Source: JBAZAX01 sp964568625
GTDB lineage: Bacteria > Babelota > Babeliae > Babelales > RVW-14
Direction of reading: 5' to 3'
DNA length: 64,000 bases
NCBI GenBank assembly: GCA_964568625.1
Contig: CAZMQG010000002.1
Location: 1 to 64,000, forward strand
Each line of letters begins with the position of its first letter. Positions within the stretch are counted from its first letter, which is position 1. Both the position numbers and the translations under genes were made by a program. Positions 1 to 9,637 of the stretch are shown piece after piece. The notes beneath the pieces are model-generated. The model worked only from the letters and a program-made list of their open reading frames with translations, did not search any database and was not told the origin of the DNA.

Positions 1-25
1 AATCAGTAACGGCACTACTTAGATT

Positions 26-45
26 CCACGGCTTTTAAGCCGTGG
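26..45. repeat. Short perfect palindrome (9-bp arms)
   Basis: Arms CCACGGCTT (26-34) and AAGCCGTGG (37-45) are perfect inverted repeats separated by TT. No T-tract follows, so a terminator is unlikely. The core (ACGG, CTT/AAG, CCGT) resembles the palindrome at 17369-17392, so both may belong to one dispersed family. The rest of 1-248 holds no gene that I can see. Confidence 0.5.
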
Positions 46-192
46 CGATTCAATTCGGTTTATTTGGTCCATTAGAAAGAATAATGTAAAGAGTTATATA
101 TTTATAAAATATATTGGTAAAAATCGGAGCAATTTTCATATGTTTTTTAAAATCTTTACAAAATGTGTGGGTATTGGATTATCTTGATTGAA

Positions 193-220
193 TTGATTTT
201 TAAAATAATGGGGTTAGTAT
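193..220 (+). promoter_or_regulatory. Weak sigma70-like promoter candidate
   Basis: TTGATT (193-198) and TAGTAT (215-220) are separated by 16 bases and lie 28 bases before the start of the giant propeller gene at 249. Each hexamer matches consensus at four of six positions. In AT-rich DNA such matches occur by chance, so this is only a candidate. The ribosome binding site GAGGAG follows at about 238-243. Confidence 0.25.
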
Positions 221-248
221 CTGGAATGTTAAAAAAGAGGAGATTGGG

Positions 249-3200
249 ATGAGAGTGTGTAAAATTTTTTTATTTGCTATTTTTTATATGGCAATTTTTT
301 TAAAAGTTGTTTTTGCAACATCTGTGGATGGAACATCCAATATTAGATATCTTACGACAAATCAGGTTTTCCATAATAATGAGTATGCACGTGGGTTTGT
401 AACTTTAAAATCAGGTGCGACCATATTGGAGGATGCCACAGCATTTTTTAATATACTTAATCCGTTGTACGGTGGTCTTGATTTACGTGAAACTGGGACT
501 CTTGTACTTCAAGGAGATTTATACTTAGATACAAATTGTACACTTTCTGGAAGTGGGGTTATTCGTGGCAATGGAAATGCCATATTTATGAGTGGCGATT
601 TAATAATTCCGGATAACTCTGTTATTCACATAAATTCGGGAACACTTATAGATGGGCAAGGACATAATCTTGTTTTTGGTCGAAGAGGTAAACTTTTTGT
701 TGATACGGATATAACTTTGACATTGCGTAACATGCGTATTGTTCAAAACTTTAATGACTTCTCTGATCCTTGCGTAAAGCTTGCAGCATTTAAGAGTCAG
801 CTAGCGTTTGATAATGTTGAACTTGCCCTATCACAGGATTTTTTATTTGGACAGGGGCAGCTTTTTGTTCATGGGGATGTGGTAGTTACCGGGTCATCCG
901 CATTTATTTATCGATCCACTCAGCAGAGTTATATTGCGCCTGATAGTACATTTTATTTTGATATTGGGACCACATTTTCAGTTGTGCCCGCAACTATAAC
1001 TGCCTGCAGGTTTGATTATTTGCCAACTTATACAACAAATAATTTTATTTTGATGGCAGATAAAACATCTAATTTATGTTTTAATCAAGCCTCTTTGTGT
1101 ACAAGTAATACTGGGTGCAGGTTTACAAAGGGATTTGTTAATTTTGAAAATCAGTGTTTTTTAAAAAGTGATAGTACATTAGATTTACCTGGTTCATACC
1201 TTAGAAATGTTGGAGAGGCGGCTCAGGCTGGTAATTTCCCAGTTAATATATCATGTTCTAGAGATGGTAGTTACATTGCCGTTGTAAATAAACAATCAAG
1301 TACTTTGCAAATTTTTGATTCAACTACACTTACACAAATTGGAAGTGACGTGATAACAGGAATAGAACCTGTTGCAGTTTCGTGGTCAACTACAAGTACG
1401 CAATTAGTTGTAGTAAATTCTGGGGATAATACAGTTAAGGTATTTGACTTTGATGGTGCAACAACACCAAATCTTTCAGTAAGTAAAACTACAGGAACAA
1501 AGCCATCATGTGTTGCATGGTCATTATATGGAAATTTTATTGCTGTAACAAATGCAGGTGATAATACAGTGCAAATTTACAGAGCGCCGACGCTAGCTAC
1601 AATTGGAAGTCCGGTGGCTGCAGGAATTTCTCCGTCGTCAGTTGCATGGGCGCCAGGGGATAGACTTTTTGCAGTTACAAATTTAGGATCGAATACGTTG
1701 CAGGTTTTTTTACTTGATTTGGATGGTACTATAACGCAACTGGCAAGTCATGCTACGGGGTTGTCTCCTACCTGGGTGGCTTGGGCACAGAATGGGATGT
1801 TTTTATCGGTTACAAATAGTAACTCAAATACATTGCAAACATTTTCTTTTGAAGATGGAGATACATTAAAATTGCTTCAGACTGTTCAGACTGGTTCTTA
1901 TCCAATTTGTACGGCATGGTCTGCTGATGGAAATAATTTGGCGGTTGTAAATTATGCTTCGGGTACATTACAAGTTTCTCCATTTTATGATTTGAGTGTT
2001 CCTATGCAGATTGGAGGGGATGTTTCTATTACGTCTCCAGCCGCAGAATCATGGTCTCCCGATGGGAATTTTATTGCAGTTACTAGTTCATCTTTAAATA
2101 TGTTATATATTTATTCATTTGATGGTTACAGTACGCCTAGTTTAGTTGCATCTACAGCAACCGGAATTAATCCTAGAGTATCATGGTCCAATGATGGTAG
2201 TTTTTTAGCAGTATCTAATTGGGGCTCAGATACATTGCAAGTATTTGAATTTGATGGTGTAAGTACCTTAACTTCAGTTGCATCGATTGCAACCGGTCCA
2301 AAGCCACGTTCGGTAACGTGGTCTCCTGTAGGTAATTTTATAGCATTAGTAAGTAGTGATTCTTATAAATTGCAAGTATTTTACTTCAATGGTTCAAGTA
2401 CTTTGACTCAAGTTGGAAGTGATGTGGCAACAGGGGATATTCCGTTTACAGTTACTTGGTCACCCGACGGTAAATTTATTGCTGTTCTTAGTTCATATGT
2501 AAATGATGTACTGCAGGTATTTTCATTTGATGGTGTAAATACGCCAGTTCAAGCCAGTATACACACAGAAGTATCTCATGGTGCATATTCGGTGACTTGG
2601 TCTCCTATGGGAAATTATCTGGCGGTTGTTTACTTTTATGGAAACTTTCTAAGAATATTTTCATTTGATGGAGTAAGTACTTTGGCACAAGTTGGGGGTG
2701 ATGCTGAAACCGGAAGTGCTCCCTACGCTGCGTCATGGTCTCCGTTGGGTAATTTTATTGCTGTTGTAAGTAATAGTGGAAATGCTTTACAAATATTTTC
2801 ATTTAATGGAGCAAGTACGCCAACGCAAGTTGGGAGAAATGCTGTCACTGGGAGATATCCCAATTGTGTATCATTTTCCCAAGATGGCTGTTTTATTTCA
2901 GTATTAAACTCGATTTCAGAAACATTGCAGGTGTTTTCATTTAATGCATTTAGTTTAGATCTACAGCTTCCCAATGGGATTGAAGTTGAAAAAGCAAGTT
3001 CGGTATCATGGATAGGAAATCAATCTATTGCTGTGAGCAGTTGTGGAAATAATAGTGTAAATTTATTTGAAATTGAGCAACCGGCTATTGCCTCAGAAGT
3101 TGGTGAACTTACAATTCCAAGTCAATTGAGATCAGTAGCGTGGGCTCCCGGAAATAAGTTTGTTGCTGTTATTAATTATAGTTCTAATAGTTTGCAAATA

Positions 3201-4190
3201 TTTTCATTTGATGGAGTAAGTTCTTTAACACAAGTTGGAAGTAGCGTTTCAACTGGTACATATCCTATAGTGGTAACATGGTCTTTGGATGCACGATTCC
3301 TAGCCGTACTTAATTCTGCTTCTCCTGCAGGCGATCTACAAGTATTTTCATTTGACGGCTCAAATACACCGACTCTTGTTGATAGTACATCAGTTGGAAG
3401 TTTTGCATCCAGATCTTGTGTATCATGGTCTCCGGATGGCAATTTTATAGCAGTTGTTACTTGGGGAGGCAGTGTATTAAAAGTATTTCCATTTAACGGG
3501 ATAAATATACTTGCGCAAGTTGGCTCTGATGTGAGTACACCAAATGCTAATTCAGTTGCCTGGTCGCCAAGCGGGGAGTTTTTAGCGGTGGTGACGGAGA
3601 CTTCCAGTAGATTACAAGTTTTTTCATTTAATGGAAATGATACACCAACTCAAGTGGGAGGTTCTATCGGTACTGGTTCAGCGCCACAATCAGTGTTATG
3701 GTCTCCAGCAGGTAACTTTTTAGCAGTTATATGTGGTGCTGCAAATACGTTACAAGTATTTTCGTTTAATGGGGTAAGTGCTCCTAAAATAGTAGGACAA
3801 TCTGTCTCTACCGGAAGATACCCAGTTTCGGTTTCATGGTCTCCGGATGGCAATTTTATGGCTGTAGTAAATTTTTTTGCAAATACGTTACAAGTTTTTT
3901 CATTTAATGGATCAGCGCTGAAACAGGTCGGAGAATATTTATCAGTTGCAGCATCTCCTGAATTTGTGGCATGGTCGAACGATGGTAAATTTATTGCTGT
4001 TGTAGGAAGGTCTGGTAGATTGCAAGTGTTCAAAGTAAATTATGTTCCAAATAGATCTATTCAGGCCATTTCAAATGGAGTTGTGTTTGGAGATTCGTCA
4101 TTGGGCTCAGTGTTCGATGCAGCTGTAAAAGTTCTTGCGGGTGCGCATGTAAATGTGGATGGTAAAGTGAATTATGATTGTGTAAATTGA
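249..4190 (+). CDS. Giant exported beta-helix/beta-propeller protein, 21 blades
   Basis: A 1313-aa protein with an N-terminal hydrophobic signal peptide (about residues 1-24, ending VFATS). Residues 25-330 are rich in short hydrophobic strands and N/G turns, resembling a right-handed beta-helix. Residues about 335-1262 contain 21 blades of about 44 residues, each of the form WSPDGNFIAV followed by a polar loop and LQVFSF. Blade 14 (WIGNQSIAVSS, near residue 920) is the degenerate one. A 45-residue cap follows (SNGVVFGDS to the terminal NYDCVN). GAGGAG precedes the start. The blades resemble YVTN/WD40 propeller repeats, which usually form seven-bladed discs, so three propellers are inferred. 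It is a stand-alone copy of the family clustered at 38379-62629. A surface or secreted binding role is inferred; no catalytic motif is seen. Confidence 0.93.
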   Translation: MRVCKIFLFAIFYMAIFLKVVFATSVDGTSNIRYLTTNQVFHNNEYARGFVTLKSGATILEDATAFFNILNPLYGGLDLRETGTLVLQGDLYLDTNCTLSGSGVIRGNGNAIFMSGDLIIPDNSVIHINSGTLIDGQGHNLVFGRRGKLFVDTDITLTLRNMRIVQNFNDFSDPCVKLAAFKSQLAFDNVELALSQDFLFGQGQLFVHGDVVVTGSSAFIYRSTQQSYIAPDSTFYFDIGTTFSVVPATITACRFDYLPTYTTNNFILMADKTSNLCFNQASLCTSNTGCRFTKGFVNFENQCFLKSDSTLDLPGSYLRNVGEAAQAGNFPVNISCSRDGSYIAVVNKQSSTLQIFDSTTLTQIGSDVITGIEPVAVSWSTTSTQLVVVNSGDNTVKVFDFDGATTPNLSVSKTTGTKPSCVAWSLYGNFIAVTNAGDNTVQIYRAPTLATIGSPVAAGISPSSVAWAPGDRLFAVTNLGSNTLQVFLLDLDGTITQLASHATGLSPTWVAWAQNGMFLSVTNSNSNTLQTFSFEDGDTLKLLQTVQTGSYPICTAWSADGNNLAVVNYASGTLQVSPFYDLSVPMQIGGDVSITSPAAESWSPDGNFIAVTSSSLNMLYIYSFDGYSTPSLVASTATGINPRVSWSNDGSFLAVSNWGSDTLQVFEFDGVSTLTSVASIATGPKPRSVTWSPVGNFIALVSSDSYKLQVFYFNGSSTLTQVGSDVATGDIPFTVTWSPDGKFIAVLSSYVNDVLQVFSFDGVNTPVQASIHTEVSHGAYSVTWSPMGNYLAVVYFYGNFLRIFSFDGVSTLAQVGGDAETGSAPYAASWSPLGNFIAVVSNSGNALQIFSFNGASTPTQVGRNAVTGRYPNCVSFSQDGCFISVLNSISETLQVFSFNAFSLDLQLPNGIEVEKASSVSWIGNQSIAVSSCGNNSVNLFEIEQPAIASEVGELTIPSQLRSVAWAPGNKFVAVINYSSNSLQIFSFDGVSSLTQVGSSVSTGTYPIVVTWSLDARFLAVLNSASPAGDLQVFSFDGSNTPTLVDSTSVGSFASRSCVSWSPDGNFIAVVTWGGSVLKVFPFNGINILAQVGSDVSTPNANSVAWSPSGEFLAVVTETSSRLQVFSFNGNDTPTQVGGSIGTGSAPQSVLWSPAGNFLAVICGAANTLQVFSFNGVSAPKIVGQSVSTGRYPVSVSWSPDGNFMAVVNFFANTLQVFSFNGSALKQVGEYLSVAASPEFVAWSNDGKFIAVVGRSGRLQVFKVNYVPNRSIQAISNGVVFGDSSLGSVFDAAVKVLAGAHVNVDGKVNYDCVN

Positions 4191-4200
4191 TAAAAACAAC

Positions 4201-4241
4201 AAAAGTCCCCGCACAATTCTTAGACTTGTGCGGGGACTTTT
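4201..4241. terminator. Perfect bidirectional intrinsic terminator
   Basis: A 16-bp perfect inverted repeat: AAAAGTCCCCGCACAA (4201-4216) pairs with 4226-4241 around a 9-base loop. The G/C-rich stem is flanked by A-runs on one side and T-runs on the other, so it works in either direction. It lies between the convergent propeller gene and methyltransferase gene and probably stops both transcripts. Confidence 0.9.
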
Positions 4242-4257
4242 GTTTTAGTGAAGTTTT

Positions 4258-5082
4258 TTAGATTTTTTCGAATTTAACCAGAACATTAAATTCAACGCCT
4301 AAAAAGTTTTTTTCTGTGTGCATTGTGGTTTTATCCAAGAAATCCAATGTTTTGGAGACAGCTGGCAAAAAGAATTTTTGGTAGGTTGATCTTACTTCGT
4401 AAGTTTTGTTGTCTCGTAAAATCCATTTTTTTATTGGATAATTGGACCATCGAAAGACGTTTTTTAGTCTATTCCAGATTAAGTTATGAATTTTGTGTGG
4501 ATATATTATTTTTGTGATTTTTAAGTCGTGAGATATTGTACGTTCTAACGCTTGGAATCTAGATTTATTGTAATATCTGAAGTGCCCAAATTTTGCGAAC
4601 TCTTCTTTAGTTGCAATTCCACTTTTTCTTCCCGGTACGAATATAATTAACTCGCCACCAGATTTTAAAACTCTTGAACATTCTTTAATCACATTGATAT
4701 CGTTTTCAATATGTTCAAGCGTATGGGCTGATATTATTACATCAAATGTATTGCTTGGGAATGGAAGATTTTCGGCATCAGCTACTTTTAATTCAGCCTT
4801 AATTCCAAGCGTATCAAATTGTTTTTTTACAGTGTCGATAGTTGTCTCAGATATATCAATACCAAAACAATCGAAGTTAAGTTTTTTAGAGTTCTTAATA
4901 TCCGATAGCATGCTCGAAATTCCGGTGCCTATTTCAAGAAGTTTTCCTTTTGGATTCCTGATTTGAGAAATTATTAATTTTCTTGTGCAAAAACTGCCTA
5001 CATCATATCTAAATACATTATAGTCTGCAGATGAAAAATAATTATTATAGAAGTCATTTTTTAGAAGATTTGATGAATTCAT
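4258..5082 (-). CDS. Class I SAM-dependent methyltransferase
   Basis: A 274-aa Methyltransf_11/UbiE-like enzyme. Motif I is LLEIGTGISSML (residues 48-59, glycine-rich SAM loop), the acidic end of strand 2 is FGIDIS (73-78), motif post-I is ADAENLPFP (101-109), and FDVIISAHTLEHIE follows (113-126), then VLKSGGELIIFVPG. The start at 5082 is preferred over one 28 codons upstream because it has a GGAAAAG ribosome site and leaves a 37-base gap after the upstream phosphatase gene. The substrate is unknown; such enzymes often modify small molecules, lipids or sugars. It is probably co-transcribed with the phosphatase and ends at the shared terminator. Confidence 0.85.
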   Translation of the reverse strand: MNSSNLLKNDFYNNYFSSADYNVFRYDVGSFCTRKLIISQIRNPKGKLLEIGTGISSMLSDIKNSKKLNFDCFGIDISETTIDTVKKQFDTLGIKAELKVADAENLPFPSNTFDVIISAHTLEHIENDINVIKECSRVLKSGGELIIFVPGRKSGIATKEEFAKFGHFRYYNKSRFQALERTISHDLKITKIIYPHKIHNLIWNRLKNVFRWSNYPIKKWILRDNKTYEVRSTYQKFFLPAVSKTLDFLDKTTMHTEKNFLGVEFNVLVKFEKI

Positions 5083-5119
5083 TACTTTTCCAATATTTTT
5101 CGTATGTATAAATTTATTC

Positions 5120-6655
5120 TTATAACAACATTGTATCATAAAGGGCTTGCAGGGAGTATTGTCCAATTGATTGGTTGTAGCTTACGCTTAGAAATGTAGG
5201 AGGATATGATATCTGAAAGTCGTGATTTTCTATTATTGAGCTACTTATTAATGTTGTTACCCAAAAATCATTATCAATATTAAGTGGGCTTGTGTTATTT
5301 AGCAATATGCAAGTGGTTGCGGGTCCAGTTCTAATGTTGACAATGCAGGCAGGTGTGATTTTGCCATAAATAGCTTGATTTGCTATTTCATCATCATATA
5401 TTGGAAGACTTGTTACATGGGGAATTGGATTTTTATCTAAAGCTGCAGCCTGTTCTCTTTGCAGACCCTTATAGGTTTCTTTAGGCAGGCTATGTTGGTG
5501 GCCTCTTACTAATCCACAGATTTTTGTATTATCTGAATTATAATTTTCTAAATATTTTTTTATCATACAGATATCCAGATTGATTACACATCCGCCTCGT
5601 TCACTTCTATTCAAAAGAAATTGCATTCCATATGAAATGTCGTTCCATAAAAAACCGGCTGTAGGATCTGGATTCGTTAATGCTTCGGTAAAATTTTTTA
5701 TCAAGTTATCATAATCTGGGATAATATCTTTATAATATACACTTAGGGCTGCAGGCGACATGATATTTTCAGTTCCAAATTTCCATAATTTAAGACCTCC
5801 TTTTTGGGATAAATTTAGTGCATCAAATTCCAATAAATCTTTGCAATTTATTCTTATATCAATGCATGCATGCGCATAAAATGTGAATTTTGTCGGAAGT
5901 GAATTTTGATATCCAACGAAGATTCCAACGGGAAGAAATTCATAAGATTTTGAAAGTTCTTCAATTATATTAGAGATTGTTTCTTCTGATGCATCTAACA
6001 AATCTTCGAGTTCTATCTTTAGGTCGTAAGTAATTAAATTGGTAAAAATATTTTCATGATTTCCCCTGAGCATTATTACCTGCTCCGGATTATTGAGATA
6101 AAGGAGTGCTGCGGTGGTAAATGTCTCTAGCGGATAATATCCTCGATCCATGTAGTCGCCAAGAAATATTAACCTTACGTTGTTTTCCAGTTTCATTGAG
6201 CCATTATTTTTAAATAAATTTAGACTGCGCATGTTCTTAATAATATCTGTTAATCCTCTAAAATTGCCATGCAAATCACCGATTGAAATTATGCAATTGT
6301 TATTAGGTATTACCCATTTGGCAAGAAATGGGATATTAGGAATATATTCATAACATATGTCACGAATAATTTTTATTTTGCCTGTCATGAGGCCATTGAT
6401 TGTTTCTTTAGGCGCTTGATTTATCCAAATATTATCATTATTTAATAATCTGGCTTGAGAGTTGTTAAATAGATTTAATATAGTTAGCATTGTGTGGGCA
6501 TCTTTGGGTGAATTAAGCCAGTTTTCAAGTGTTATGCTGTTTAAGAATGATTGAATTTCTGTAGGTTGATGTCTATTTAATGATTCCATAGCCTGTGTTG
6601 GCATGTTAATCAGTAAAACAGAGATAAAAATAACTACTCTAATAAGCCTGTTCAT
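5120..6655 (-). CDS. Exported PPP-type metallophosphatase
   Basis: A 511-aa protein with a signal peptide (residues 1-22, ending PTQA) followed by a calcineurin-like metallophosphatase domain. The metal-binding motifs of the PPP Ser/Thr phosphatase family are clear: GDLHG (126-130), GDYMDRG (166-172), LRGNHE (196-201), an AHACID segment (261-266), FLWNDI (335-340, compare LLWSDP in PPP enzymes) and RGHQH (384-388). About 120 residues of unknown function separate the signal peptide from the catalytic core. The start at 6655 has an AAAGG ribosome site; a longer start would run into the hppA terminator. A distant paralog lies at 27618-29135. Activity on phosphoproteins outside the cell is inferred; other phosphoester substrates are possible. 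Confidence 0.85.
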   Translation of the reverse strand: MNRLIRVVIFISVLLINMPTQAMESLNRHQPTEIQSFLNSITLENWLNSPKDAHTMLTILNLFNNSQARLLNNDNIWINQAPKETINGLMTGKIKIIRDICYEYIPNIPFLAKWVIPNNNCIISIGDLHGNFRGLTDIIKNMRSLNLFKNNGSMKLENNVRLIFLGDYMDRGYYPLETFTTAALLYLNNPEQVIMLRGNHENIFTNLITYDLKIELEDLLDASEETISNIIEELSKSYEFLPVGIFVGYQNSLPTKFTFYAHACIDIRINCKDLLEFDALNLSQKGGLKLWKFGTENIMSPAALSVYYKDIIPDYDNLIKNFTEALTNPDPTAGFLWNDISYGMQFLLNRSERGGCVINLDICMIKKYLENYNSDNTKICGLVRGHQHSLPKETYKGLQREQAAALDKNPIPHVTSLPIYDDEIANQAIYGKITPACIVNIRTGPATTCILLNNTSPLNIDNDFWVTTLISSSIIENHDFQISYPPTFLSVSYNQSIGQYSLQALYDTMLL

Positions 6656-6680
6656 GATTTGCCTTTCAAATTTTTTTATA

Positions 6681-6717
6681 AAAAAAACGACCATCGCAAA
6701 GGCATGCGACGGTCGTT
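6681..6717 (-). terminator. Intrinsic terminator after hppA
   Basis: An inverted repeat (6686-6698 with 6705-6717, one mismatch) of 13-base arms around a six-base loop. On the minus strand the stem is followed by a run of T, as expected for Rho-independent termination of the pyrophosphatase transcript. It separates that gene from the phosphatase starting at 6655. Confidence 0.85.
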
Positions 6718-6750
6718 GAAAAGTATATAAAATTAAATTTATGTTTTATT

Positions 6751-8739
6751 TTATAGTGTTGCCAAAAGCAGAGATAGTATAGACATTAATTTAATTAAAA
6801 TATTTAATGAAGGTCCGGATGTATCTTTAAATGGATCGCCAACCGTATCGCCTACAACTGCTGCCTTGTGAGCAGAAGATCCTTTGCCCCCAAAATTTCC
6901 AGCTTCAATATGTTTTTTTGCATTATCCCATGCACCACCGGCGTTTGCCATTGTTAATGCAAGAACAATTCCGGTAAGTGTTGCACCTGCTAAAAATCCA
7001 CCAAGAGCCATTTTACCATTTGCACCAAAGCCAAAACGAACGGCAATCGGAGCAACTAAAATAACTATACCCGGTAGGATCATTTCATACAATGCTGCGT
7101 TTGTGCTAATTTGAATGCAACGATCATAATCGGCTTCAGCTTTTCCTTCCATCAAGCCTGGGATGTTTTTAAATTGGCGACGAACTTCCTCAACCATTTT
7201 CCAAGCTGCTTTACCAACGGATTTCATTGTTAGGGCTGAAACAAGGAAAGGTAGGCATCCACCAAGGAACATTCCTGATATAATAATTGGATTTAATAAA
7301 TCAAGACTAGGTACTCCTGCCTCTTGGCAATATGCAGCAAAAAGTGCAAGAGCTGCAAAAGCTGCTGATCCGATAGCGAATCCTTTTCCAAGAGCGGCAG
7401 TCATGTTGCCAAGTGAGTCTAGTTTATCTGTAATTTTACGAACTTCTGGTCCAAATCCGGACATTTCTGAAATTCCACCTGCATTATCTGCAATTGGGCC
7501 ATAAGCGTCAACAGACATTGTAATTCCAACGGTTGCAAGCATTGAAACAGCAGCTATAGCAACCCCGAACAGTCCGCCAAAAAATGCATATGAAATATAA
7601 ACGATGATAGCAATCGAACATACCGGAATCACAACAGATTCAAATCCAATAGAGAGTCCATAAATAAGATTTGTGCCAGCTCCTGATTGAGAAGCTGCTG
7701 CGAGATTTTTGATTGGGTTGCCACTTGTGTAGTGGTCGGTAGCTGCCCCAATTATTACGCCTGAAAAAGCTCCGAGGAAAATTGAGCCGAAAAGCGTCAT
7801 ATCCATGTTCATTCCCGCCAAGTAAGCATATGCTCCGGCAAGAAAGCATGCGATGGCAACATAGGTTGCCTTGTGTAAGATTAAGTTTAATTTTGATTTG
7901 AAGATAAATGCTGAGACCAATCCAAACATTGATGCAATTAAGCCTATGGCACAAAGCATTATTGGAAGAGCTATATAGCGTAAATCGTTATGATAAAACG
8001 CTACAGCCAAAGGCATTGCTCCAACAACTGAGCCAACATAAGATTCATAAATATCGGCACCCATTCCTGCTGTATCGCCTACGCAGTCACCAACGTTATC
8101 TGCAATAACTGCCGGATTACGAGGGTCGTCTTCAGGGATCCCCATCTCAACTTTTCCAACAAGATCGGCTCCAACGTCAGCCGCTTTTGTATAAATTCCG
8201 CCGCCAACGCGTGCAAAGAATGCTATTGAGCTTGCGCCGAATCCAAAGCATGTGATGATGTTGATAAAATCATAACCCGGATTTTGTGCAAACAAGAAGA
8301 ATATAATTCCAAGACCTAATAAGCCAAGTGTTGCAACAACAAAACCCATTACAGAGCCGCCAAGCAATGCTGTCAAAAATGCAGAGCGTTCACCTTCATT
8401 TTTGGCTTTTAAGGTTGTTAGTTCATTAGCTCTGGTAGCAGCCTTCATTCCAACATATCCGGCAAACATTGAGGATAGCGCGCCACAAACATAAGTCAGT
8501 GCAGATACTGCACCAAAAACTAAAAATAAAATTGTAAATATTATTGCTATAACAACGGCGAGAACGGAGTATTCTTTGTGAAGGAATGTCATGGCTCCGT
8601 TACGAATCAAATCTGCAATATGAGCAGATCGCTTGTCTTCGTTGGTGTAAGATGTCACCTTTTTATAAAGAATGCTTGTAAGTAAAATTCCCAACGCAGA
8701 AATTCCACTGAACACCAGTAGATAATGCAGTAATTCCAT
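6751..8739 (-). CDS. hppA: Membrane-bound ion-pumping pyrophosphatase
   Basis: A 662-aa multi-spanning membrane protein of the M-PPase family, which couples pyrophosphate hydrolysis to H+ or Na+ transport across the inner membrane. The substrate motif DVGADLVGK is at residues 188-196, followed by IPEDDPRNPA and DNVGDCVGDTAGMGADIYES; the C-terminal VGDTVGDPFKDTSGP motif is intact. The segment GNMTAALGKGF has Ala where potassium-independent enzymes carry Lys, pointing to the K+-dependent class. H+ or Na+ specificity cannot be settled by eye. The start at 8739 is chosen because AAGGAG lies just upstream. The gene is flanked by its own promoter candidate and terminator, so it is probably a single-gene unit. 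Confidence 0.96.
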   Translation of the reverse strand: MELLHYLLVFSGISALGILLTSILYKKVTSYTNEDKRSAHIADLIRNGAMTFLHKEYSVLAVVIAIIFTILFLVFGAVSALTYVCGALSSMFAGYVGMKAATRANELTTLKAKNEGERSAFLTALLGGSVMGFVVATLGLLGLGIIFFLFAQNPGYDFINIITCFGFGASSIAFFARVGGGIYTKAADVGADLVGKVEMGIPEDDPRNPAVIADNVGDCVGDTAGMGADIYESYVGSVVGAMPLAVAFYHNDLRYIALPIMLCAIGLIASMFGLVSAFIFKSKLNLILHKATYVAIACFLAGAYAYLAGMNMDMTLFGSIFLGAFSGVIIGAATDHYTSGNPIKNLAAASQSGAGTNLIYGLSIGFESVVIPVCSIAIIVYISYAFFGGLFGVAIAAVSMLATVGITMSVDAYGPIADNAGGISEMSGFGPEVRKITDKLDSLGNMTAALGKGFAIGSAAFAALALFAAYCQEAGVPSLDLLNPIIISGMFLGGCLPFLVSALTMKSVGKAAWKMVEEVRRQFKNIPGLMEGKAEADYDRCIQISTNAALYEMILPGIVILVAPIAVRFGFGANGKMALGGFLAGATLTGIVLALTMANAGGAWDNAKKHIEAGNFGGKGSSAHKAAVVGDTVGDPFKDTSGPSLNILIKLMSILSLLLATL

Positions 8740-8798
8740 AAAACTCCTTAAAAAATAACCAAACATATCTGTTAATTCTTTTTTGACTTGATATGACA

Positions 8799-8827
8799 AT
8801 TTTAAAAGCCGGAGTGCTTTTTGTAAA
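8799..8827 (-). promoter_or_regulatory. Sigma70-like promoter for hppA
   Basis: On the minus strand TTTACA (8827-8822) is followed after 17 bases by TAAAAT (8804-8799). Spacing is ideal and each hexamer has five consensus matches. It lies about 60 bases upstream of the hppA start. The divergent bioY gene begins at 8982; the remaining intergenic bases contain nothing else clear. Confidence 0.5.
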
Positions 8828-8981
8828 GCCCAGATTTAGATATGTTGAGAAATTATTAACTTGAAGATGCTTTATGTATCCGTGTATTTGCGTTTGCAAG
8901 TCTGAATAGCTTCTGTTAATCTGCGGCTTAAGTATTTTATAAATATGTTTAAATTTGGATTGGGCTTTCTAGGAGAGTTTT

Positions 8982-9557
8982 ATGCAGTTTATGGCTTTGG
9001 GCAGTAATTTAATTTCAAATATTGAAAATTGGGTAAAAAAATCTGTAGTTCATCGAATTATTTTTTGTCTGTGCTTATCATGGTTTTATGCGATTTGTTC
9101 GCAATGTATTATACCGCTTCCATTTAATCTTGTTCCGGTGACATTGCAGTCCGTAATGTTTTTATTTTGTGCGTGGATTTTTGGCTATCCTGCAGTAAAC
9201 GCATATTTTATGTATATTATTCAAGGGATATTTGGTGCTCCATTTTTTTCAAGGTTTGGGTCAGGAGTGGCTCATTTGCTTGGCCCTACTGGGGGATACC
9301 TGATTGGATTTGCTGTAGCAATGCTACTAATGGTATTTTTGCGTGATTTTAAGCCGGCATCTAAAATTTGGTTGTTGATTAGCTACTGGTTTTGCTGTAT
9401 TTTGTACTATACGTTTGGGTTGCTTCAGTTGAGCTGTTTTGTGCCATCAAACAAAATTTTGGCGCTAGGATTGTATCCATTTATTCTTGGTGATTTTGTA
9501 ATCAAAGCAATTTTCATCTTAATTTTGACAACAGCATTTTGGCGCAGAAAATTATAG
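8982..9557 (+). CDS. bioY: BioY-family biotin transporter (S component)
   Basis: A 191-aa integral membrane protein with about six hydrophobic segments. The BioY signature is visible: PLPFNLVPVTLQS near residues 47-59, a GIFGAPFFSRFGSG segment, and LLGPTGGYLIGF near 97-108. BioY binds biotin with high affinity and either acts alone or joins an ECF ATPase/EcfT module. No ECF components are adjacent, so it must use a module elsewhere or work alone. AGGAG lies 7 bases before the start. The presence suggests biotin is taken from the environment or host. Confidence 0.9.
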   Translation: MQFMALGSNLISNIENWVKKSVVHRIIFCLCLSWFYAICSQCIIPLPFNLVPVTLQSVMFLFCAWIFGYPAVNAYFMYIIQGIFGAPFFSRFGSGVAHLLGPTGGYLIGFAVAMLLMVFLRDFKPASKIWLLISYWFCCILYYTFGLLQLSCFVPSNKILALGLYPFILGDFVIKAIFILILTTAFWRRKL

Positions 9558-9637
9558 TAATTTAGATCCTGGATCAAGTCCCCGATTTATGTACAAGGTT
9601 TTGGTGGACGTGGCAGGATGAAAAAATAGGAAAGTTT

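Noticed and set aside
2723..4033. Antisense ORFs of 83-127 codons within the propeller gene at 249, and similar ones at 40565-40804, 42407-42592 and 53924-54133
   Set aside because: They recur at the same phase of the blade repeat and translate to near-repeats of each other; they are by-products of the coding strand's composition and have no ribosome sites.
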